A DNA stretch of 40,391 nt from Alphaproteobacteria bacterium (GTDB lineage Bacteria; Pseudomonadota; Alphaproteobacteria; Bin65), in the NCBI GenBank assembly GCA_021776685.1, contig JAJFFJ010000080.1:1-40391 (forward strand), given 5' to 3'. Shown here piece after piece: positions 35,526 to 40,391 of the stretch (position 1 is the first letter of the stretch; each line of letters opens with the position of its first letter). A program made the translations under genes and the position numbers. Below the pieces are notes generated by a model. That model was not told where the DNA came from, searched no databases, and saw only the letters and a program-made list of their open reading frames with translations.

Positions 35526-37355
35526 ATGCGCCCATCGGCAATGGTTAAACATCGTGCGATCAAGTTTGAGTCCCGGTTCGATCAGCCCATAGAGGCCGTG
35601 TGGTCGATTTTTGGCGATACCGAGCGGCTGAACCAGGCAACCGGAACGCCTTGGACCCCTTATACCGCGGAAGATGTACTGCAGGCCGACGGCACCGTAA
35701 TCCGCCATGCACAGGGGCGTGCCGGGCCGTTCCTGTTTCGCTGGCGCGAGGGCTTCGGCGAATGGGTGGAAGGCCGGCATCTGCGGCAGGAGCGCCATTT
35801 CGAGAATGGCCCGTTCAAAGAACTCTCCCTGGACATCCGTTTGTCGGCTGACGGTGAGGGTACGCGCGCCGATTATGTGTTCGACGCCAGGTGGACTTCC
35901 CTGCTCGGCCATTTTCTGTCCGCGGTCGGATTGCTGCGGCCGTTCACCAGACCCATTGTCAAAAACCTGGAAAAATTTGTTGCTGAACTGGATCAGCCAG
36001 CGGACGGTGCGGAAGCAGTCGTCATCAAGAAGCTGCTGGACGCCCAGCCCGAGAATGTGCGTACCCGCCTCGACGCTGCAGTCGCACGCATCGAAAAGAG
36101 TGACCATGGGCACGGCCTGATCCGGCGTTTGGCCGACCATCTCTCCACCGCCAACGTTCTTGACCTCAGACGGATCCGTCCACTGGCACTCGCGGTTGAA
36201 TGGAATGTGCCGCCACGACACGCGATAGAGATGTGTCTTGCCGCGCACACCGCGGGGATTTTGCAGATGCGCTGGGAGATCATGTGCCCGCGCTGCCGGG
36301 GCGGAAAATCCAAGAGCGGCAGCTTGGCCGAACTCGAAGACACCATCCATTGCGATGCCTGCAACATCGACTACGAACGCGACTTCTCCAACAATGTGGA
36401 ACTTGTTTTCAGCCCGGAAGCCTGGCTGCGAGACATGCCCAAGGGCGATTTCTGCATGATGGGGCCGGTGAGTACGCCCCATGTGAAGGTGCAGTGCGAT
36501 GTAGCTGCCGCCGGCAACCGCATTGAAGAAACGACCCTGCCGGCCGGCCGCTATCGTTTGCGGACCCTTGAGACCGGCGGCGAGGCGGTCCTCGATCATG
36601 ACGGTGGCGCGTTTCCGGAAGTCATCGTGCGTGCTGATTCGGTCGAGATCGGCGCCCCTGCTCCGGCCGGCCAGATTGCGATGCGCAACGAAGATGACCA
36701 CCGCCGCTGCGTGGTCGTCGAAACCACTGCATGGAGCGATCTGGCCCTGTCCGGCCCGAAGGTGATCGCGAACCAGGCATTCCGGCAGCTGTGCCCGGAG
36801 CAACTCCTGCGGCCAGGGGATGAGATTTCGATCGGGCGGGTCGCGATCCTGTTTTCCGATCTGAAGGGCTCAACCGCGCTCTACGAGGAGATCGGGGACA
36901 GCCGCGCCTATGTCCTGGTGCGGGAGCATTTCGAATTCCTGCAGCAGCATGTCCAGGCGCGAGACGGCGCTGTGGTCAAGACCATCGGTGACGCGGTGAT
37001 GGCCGCTTTCCCGGAAGGCTCCCACGCGCTCGCGGCGGCGCTGGATATCCAGAATGACGTGGCGTCCTTTAACGCCGGGCGCGGCGATGCCGGCATCTCG
37101 CTCAAGATCGGCCTGCACGAAGGGCCCTGTATTTCCGTGACAACAAACGGCGTCCTCGACTATTTCGGGTCGAGCATCAACCTCGCAGCGCGTCTGCAGG
37201 GGCAAAGCCAGGGCGGTGAAATCATCATCTCCGAAACCGTCTTCAGTGACCCTAACGTACAGACAATGCTTTCCGGCCGCGTGCCGGTGAGAGAGCTTGT
37301 CGACCTCTCGGGCTTCGCCGAACCGATTGGCTGCTATCGGTTGATGCCCGGCTGA
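35526..37355 (+). CDS. Class III adenylate/guanylate cyclase with SRPBCC and zinc-ribbon modules
   Basis: 609 residues from the ATG at 35526 (an ATG at 35541 is equally possible). No membrane segment or signal. The N-terminal ~150 residues look like a START/SRPBCC ligand-binding fold (IKFESRFDQPIEAVWSIFGD). Residues 250-300 are a zinc-ribbon type insert with C254, C257, C276 and C279 (DUF5939-like region by my reading). The C-terminal cyclase domain keeps all key residues: D445 (FSDLKGST) and D489 (KTIGDAVMAAF) for metal, K485 for purine recognition, N552 and R556 (INLAARL) for the transition state. So it should make cAMP or cGMP in the cytoplasm, perhaps controlled by a bound hydrophobic ligand; the control is inference. 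Confidence 0.9.
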   Translation: MRPSAMVKHRAIKFESRFDQPIEAVWSIFGDTERLNQATGTPWTPYTAEDVLQADGTVIRHAQGRAGPFLFRWREGFGEWVEGRHLRQERHFENGPFKELSLDIRLSADGEGTRADYVFDARWTSLLGHFLSAVGLLRPFTRPIVKNLEKFVAELDQPADGAEAVVIKKLLDAQPENVRTRLDAAVARIEKSDHGHGLIRRLADHLSTANVLDLRRIRPLALAVEWNVPPRHAIEMCLAAHTAGILQMRWEIMCPRCRGGKSKSGSLAELEDTIHCDACNIDYERDFSNNVELVFSPEAWLRDMPKGDFCMMGPVSTPHVKVQCDVAAAGNRIEETTLPAGRYRLRTLETGGEAVLDHDGGAFPEVIVRADSVEIGAPAPAGQIAMRNEDDHRRCVVVETTAWSDLALSGPKVIANQAFRQLCPEQLLRPGDEISIGRVAILFSDLKGSTALYEEIGDSRAYVLVREHFEFLQQHVQARDGAVVKTIGDAVMAAFPEGSHALAAALDIQNDVASFNAGRGDAGISLKIGLHEGPCISVTTNGVLDYFGSSINLAARLQGQSQGGEIIISETVFSDPNVQTMLSGRVPVRELVDLSGFAEPIGCYRLMPG

Positions 37356-37521
37356 AGATGCCAGTCCAGTTGCGCATTTTTGCCAATCGAAGGCTCGCCA
37401 TCGGCAGGCTACGGTCGACGGCAGGAGAAGATGAAATGGCAAACCCGCTTACAGGGCCCAACCCGTCGCTGCGGACAATCCCAAGCGGGCAACCACCAAC
37501 AAAGACACTGGAGAACAAGAC

Positions 37522-38289
37522 ATGCGCGGACTAGACGGCAAGGCAGTGGTGATTACCGGGGCGGCAGGAGGCTTTGGCTCGGCTCTTGCCCGGCGCTTCG
37601 GCGAGGAAGGCTGCGCTGTAGGACTGATGGATATGAATGCTGACGGTGTGGCGGCCCTGGCGGAGGAACTATCCGGTGCAGGCGTTACCGCTCATTCCTA
37701 CGTCACCGATATCACCGACTATGAGGCCGTGGTTGCCGCCGTGGCGGACTTCCATGGCAAGGCGGGCTCGGTCGATGTGCTGGTCAACAACGCCGGCTTC
37801 GACCAGTTCTCGATCTTCCTCGAGAGCGAACCGGCGCTCTGGGACAAGATCATCTCGATCAACCTGAAAGGCGCGATCAATCTTCATCATGCGTGCCTGA
37901 AGATCATGGCCGAGCAGAAGAGCGGCCGGGTGATCAACATCGCCTCCGACGCCGGGCGCGTCGGCTCCACCGGCGAGGGCGTCTATTCCGCCTGCAAGGG
38001 CGGTCTGATCGCCTTCTCAAAAACCATGGCGCGGGAAATGGCGCGGTCTGGCGTGCTGGTGAACTGCGTCGCGCCCGGACCGGCAGACACGGCCCTCTTC
38101 CACAACTTCATCGGTGACGATGAGGCGGGGCAGAAGGTCCGCGTGTCCCTGGAACGCGCAATTCCGCTCCGGCGCATCGCCCAGCCCGACGACCTGCCCG
38201 GTATCGTCGCCTTCCTGGCGTCAGAGGACGCCAGCTACATCACCGGCCAGGTGATCAGCGTTTCCGGTGGCCTGACGATGGCGGGGTGA
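37522..38289 (+). CDS. Short-chain dehydrogenase, BadH-like
   Basis: 255 residues. The classical SDR layout is complete: TGAAGGFG (12-19) for NAD(P), NNAG (89-92), and catalytic N114, S142, Y155 and K159 (VYSACKGG). Similarity to 2-hydroxycyclohexanecarboxyl-CoA dehydrogenase (BadH) is notable in INIASDAGRVGSTGEGVYSA and the ending ITGQVISVSGGLTMAG, though 3-oxoacyl-ACP reductases also resemble this. A GGAGAACAAG ribosome site precedes the ATG. It follows the cyclase by 166 nt and is convergent with the PLP enzyme gene. Confidence 0.9.
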   Translation: MRGLDGKAVVITGAAGGFGSALARRFGEEGCAVGLMDMNADGVAALAEELSGAGVTAHSYVTDITDYEAVVAAVADFHGKAGSVDVLVNNAGFDQFSIFLESEPALWDKIISINLKGAINLHHACLKIMAEQKSGRVINIASDAGRVGSTGEGVYSACKGGLIAFSKTMAREMARSGVLVNCVAPGPADTALFHNFIGDDEAGQKVRVSLERAIPLRRIAQPDDLPGIVAFLASEDASYITGQVISVSGGLTMAG

Positions 38290-38312
38290 AATCGCGCGAC
38301 CTAGCTTTTGAT

Positions 38313-39737
38313 CTAGCTTTTCTGGCCACTTTGGGCCGGAACTTCGTCGCGGGCGCGGCGGCGTAGATGATTGAGCAGGTCGCTGCGGGTGACCAGGCCA
38401 AAATAGGTATCGCCGTCCGCCACCAGCGCCACCAACCCCCGGCCCAGCAGATCCTGCACCGCCTTGAGCGGCGCGGTCGGCGGCAAGGTTTCGAGATTGG
38501 CGCTCATGGCGTCTGCGACCGGCCGGTTGAAATTGCTGCTGTCGTCGTAGACCGCGAGCAGGATGTCGTTCTCGTCAATCACCCCGACAACCTGACCCGC
38601 ATCCGTCCCGACACCCATCACCGGCAGCTGGCTGATATTTTCCCGGCGCATGGCCGTCAGCGCTTCCGCCAACGCCGCATCCGCAGGAATAGTAACGTCG
38701 TCACCCTCTTCATGGGGGCGGGCGATCAGATCGCGCAGATCGCCATGACGTTCCCGGGGCAGGAAGCCCTGATCGGCCATCCAGCGATCATTGTACATCT
38801 TGCTGAGATACCGGTCGCCGGTGTCGCAGACGAACATGACAACGCGCTTGGGCTCGGTCTGCTCCTGACACCAGCGCAGTGCCGTCGCCAAGATTGTGCC
38901 GGTGGAACTGCCCGCCAAAATACCTTCGCGGCGGGCAAGTTCGCGTGCCATGGTCAGGCTTTCCTCGTCGGAGACCAGCCAGGCGCGGTTGAGCCGGTGC
39001 ATGTCGCCGATAGGCGGAATTTCGTCTTCGCCGATGCCTTCCACCAGCCAGGCGCCGGGCTCAATCTCTTCGCCGGTCCAGACAAAGTCTGCGAGCATTG
39101 AGCCTTCCGGATCCGCCAGCACCATCTGCACATGGGGCGCTACATCGTTGAAGAAACGGCCGAGGCCCGTGAGCGTGCCAGCAGTACCCATGCCGCCGAC
39201 GATGGCGTCCAGGTCATGGTCCATCTGCTCCCAGATTTCAGGCGCGGTGGTCTGCACATGCGCCACCGGATTGTCCGGGTTGTAATGCTGGCCGATATAG
39301 AGCGCGCCGTCGATCTCCTCAGCGAATTTCCGCGCCATTGTCTGATAATTCTGCGGATGCGGCGGCAGCACGTCCGAGCGGGTAACGTAGGTCTCGGCGC
39401 CATAGGCGCGCAGTGCCTGGATCTTCTCCTGGCTCATCTTGTCCGGGATGATGATGATACAGCGATAGCCTTTGAGCGCGGCCACCAGCGCCAGGCCAAG
39501 GCCGGTATTGCCGGAGGTCGCCTCAACGATGGTGCCGCCAGGTTTGAGATCGCCCCTTGCCTCCGCTGCCTCGACCATATGGAGCGCAATCCGGTCCTTG
39601 ACCGAGCCGGCGGGATTGAAATTCTCCATCTTGGCGAACAGGCGGCAGGGACCGGTGTCAAATCGCGTGATCTCCACCATCGGCGTATTGCCGATGCGGT
39701 CCAGTTCGTTGCCGTATTTTGCTTGGTCTGCGCCCAC
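38313..39737 (-). CDS. Cystathionine beta-synthase-like PLP enzyme with CBS pair
   Basis: 474 residues with a GTG start. Fold-type II PLP enzyme: catalytic K47 (NPAGSVKDRIA), phosphate loop SGNTG (75-79), and the GGMGTAGTLTGLG segment near 190. Residues about 335-465 are a pair of CBS domains (ISQLPVMGVGTDAGQVVGVIDEND, then LVALVADGDTYFGLVTRSDLLN) that usually bind adenosyl compounds. This layout is that of cystathionine beta-synthase of the transsulfuration pathway; a cysteine synthase with CBS domains is possible. Immediately at its end an AAAAGCTAGATC unit repeats, giving a second stop codon. Confidence 0.92.
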   Translation of the reverse strand: MGADQAKYGNELDRIGNTPMVEITRFDTGPCRLFAKMENFNPAGSVKDRIALHMVEAAEARGDLKPGGTIVEATSGNTGLGLALVAALKGYRCIIIIPDKMSQEKIQALRAYGAETYVTRSDVLPPHPQNYQTMARKFAEEIDGALYIGQHYNPDNPVAHVQTTAPEIWEQMDHDLDAIVGGMGTAGTLTGLGRFFNDVAPHVQMVLADPEGSMLADFVWTGEEIEPGAWLVEGIGEDEIPPIGDMHRLNRAWLVSDEESLTMARELARREGILAGSSTGTILATALRWCQEQTEPKRVVMFVCDTGDRYLSKMYNDRWMADQGFLPRERHGDLRDLIARPHEEGDDVTIPADAALAEALTAMRRENISQLPVMGVGTDAGQVVGVIDENDILLAVYDDSSNFNRPVADAMSANLETLPPTAPLKAVQDLLGRGLVALVADGDTYFGLVTRSDLLNHLRRRARDEVPAQSGQKS

Positions 39738-39848
39738 TGGGCCGAAATCCCTTCATGCCATCAGAATGGGAGTGGGTAGCGCGACATAATCATCAGCGCA
39801 AGCCGCCATTCGACCCCATGTTGCGCAACCGGAAACGCCGCCAAAGGA

Positions 39849-39876
39849 AAGGGCCGGACATTGCTGCCCGGCCCTT
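39849..39876 (-). terminator. Stem-loop after tRNA-His
   Basis: AAGGGCCGG and CCGGCCCTT form a 9-bp stem around a 10-nt loop, 8 nt downstream of the tRNA-His gene. On the minus strand the stem is followed by TCCTTT, a partly U-rich tail. Confidence 0.6.
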
Positions 39877-39883
39877 CTCAATC

Positions 39884-39961
39884 TGGGGCGAATGACGGGA
39901 TTTGAACCCGCGACCCCCTGGACCACAACCAGGTGCTCTAACCAACTGAGCTACATCCGCC
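39884..39961 (-). tRNA. tRNA-His (anticodon GTG)
   Basis: A 78-nt minus-strand gene: GGCGGATGTAGCTCAG at the 5' end with the extra G at position -1 facing C73, as histidyl-tRNA synthetase requires. The anticodon arm is CCTGG-TTGTGGT-CCAGG, the T arm GCGGG-TTCAAAT-CCCGT and the CCA is encoded. Confidence 0.97.
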
Positions 39962-40096
39962 ACACGTGGCGCTTCATGACACTGCACTTCGAAAACGTAC
40001 GGTGGGCTGAACTCAATATCACCCACGACACCGCGCAGCGAGGGCGGCTTCATACGATCTTCGGGGCCGGGTGGTCAAGCGCAGCCCGGTCGCGGC

Positions 40097-40391
40097 CTAG
40101 TTGATCCCGACCGCGCCGCCGAGCACCGCGCCGATGCCATGGTTCAACACCAGGTCCGCATAAGGATCCACCGGCGTCTCCTCCCGGTTCAGGATCACCA
40201 GCGCCGCGCCGCTTTGCTTGGCGATCACAGGTAAGCCAGCTGCCGGATGCACCACCAGCGAAGATCCAATCGCCAGGAACAGGTCACACGCCTCGCACTC
40301 CCGCTGGGCGCGGATCATCTTGTCCTCGGGCATGGCCTGGCCGAAGGAGATGGTCGCCGTCTTGACCATGCCCTCACACTTCTCACACTCA
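40097..40391 (-). CDS. Sir2-family NAD-dependent deacetylase, C-terminal part (cut by window edge)
   Basis: The visible 97 codons are the C-terminal half; the gene runs past the right edge. Sir2 enzymes deacylate lysines using NAD. The CEKCEGMVKTATISFGQAMP segment shows a pair of zinc cysteines and the FGQ motif, LAIGSSLVVHPAAGLP is the NAD-contact loop, and LVILNREETPVDPYADLVL the next strand. The full protein would be near 240 residues. Confidence 0.92.
   Translation of the reverse strand, partial: ECEKCEGMVKTATISFGQAMPEDKMIRAQRECEACDLFLAIGSSLVVHPAAGLPVIAKQSGAALVILNREETPVDPYADLVLNHGIGAVLGGAVGIN

Noticed and set aside
35297-35548. 83-codon frame upstream of the cyclase
   Set aside because: Low-quality composition and no ribosome site; it runs into the cyclase start.
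35520-36803. 427-codon minus-strand frame opposite the cyclase gene
   Set aside because: The plus-strand cyclase has full catalytic motifs; the minus frame has none.

Overview
The window looks like a chromosomal segment of an alphaproteobacterium, probably near the Rhodospirillales. The evidence is high GC, the nuoA-G gene order, a NuoE with a long C-terminal extension, the tig-clpP-clpX-lon-hupB block, heterotetrameric sarcosine oxidase genes and the style of the lipoproteins. I cannot place it more precisely from sequence alone. No rRNA, CRISPR array, insertion sequence, integrase or phage gene was seen. Four tRNA genes are present (Asp-GTC, Val-TAC, Leu-TAG, His-GTG), all on the minus strand.

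Layout. 1-5193 (minus) is the front part of the complex I operon, nuoA-B-C-D-E-F and the first 70 codons of nuoG, with overlapping or nearly touching genes. 5360-13834 (minus) is a one-carbon block: soxB-soxD-soxA-soxG (sarcosine oxidase), a small cysteine-rich MetV-like protein, metF and fhs. Together these would turn sarcosine into glycine plus methylene-THF and move the carbon between methyl, methylene and formyl-THF. 14025-15469 holds tRNA-Asp, two tandem secreted paralogues of unknown function and tRNA-Val. 15598-22375 (minus) is the classical proteostasis block: tig, clpP, clpX, lon and hupB, with tRNA-Leu just upstream.

23019-30849 (minus) is the accessory region. It encodes an AceE-type 2-oxoacid dehydrogenase E1, a two-span membrane protein with a cysteine cluster, a MarR regulator, a B12-binding-type radical SAM protein, a reductive dehalogenase homologue (RdhA) with no Tat signal and no RdhB partner, a cupin and a small alpha/beta-barrel protein. 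A 26-bp near-perfect palindrome lies immediately before the preferred rdhA start and is a strong candidate operator. A protein of unknown function with its own AT-rich promoter follows at 30457-30849.

30962-40391 holds the NAD(P)HX repair enzyme, three lipoproteins, a crotonase that lacks both hydratase glutamates, a class III cyclase fused to SRPBCC and zinc-ribbon modules, a BadH-like short-chain dehydrogenase, a PLP enzyme with CBS domains, tRNA-His and a truncated Sir2 deacetylase.

The most interesting part is 23.0-30.3 kb. It combines a soluble RdhA, a cobalamin-type radical SAM enzyme, a MarR regulator and a palindromic operator, and reads as a possible regulated cytoplasmic system acting on a halogenated or otherwise unusual compound. 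That function is inference.
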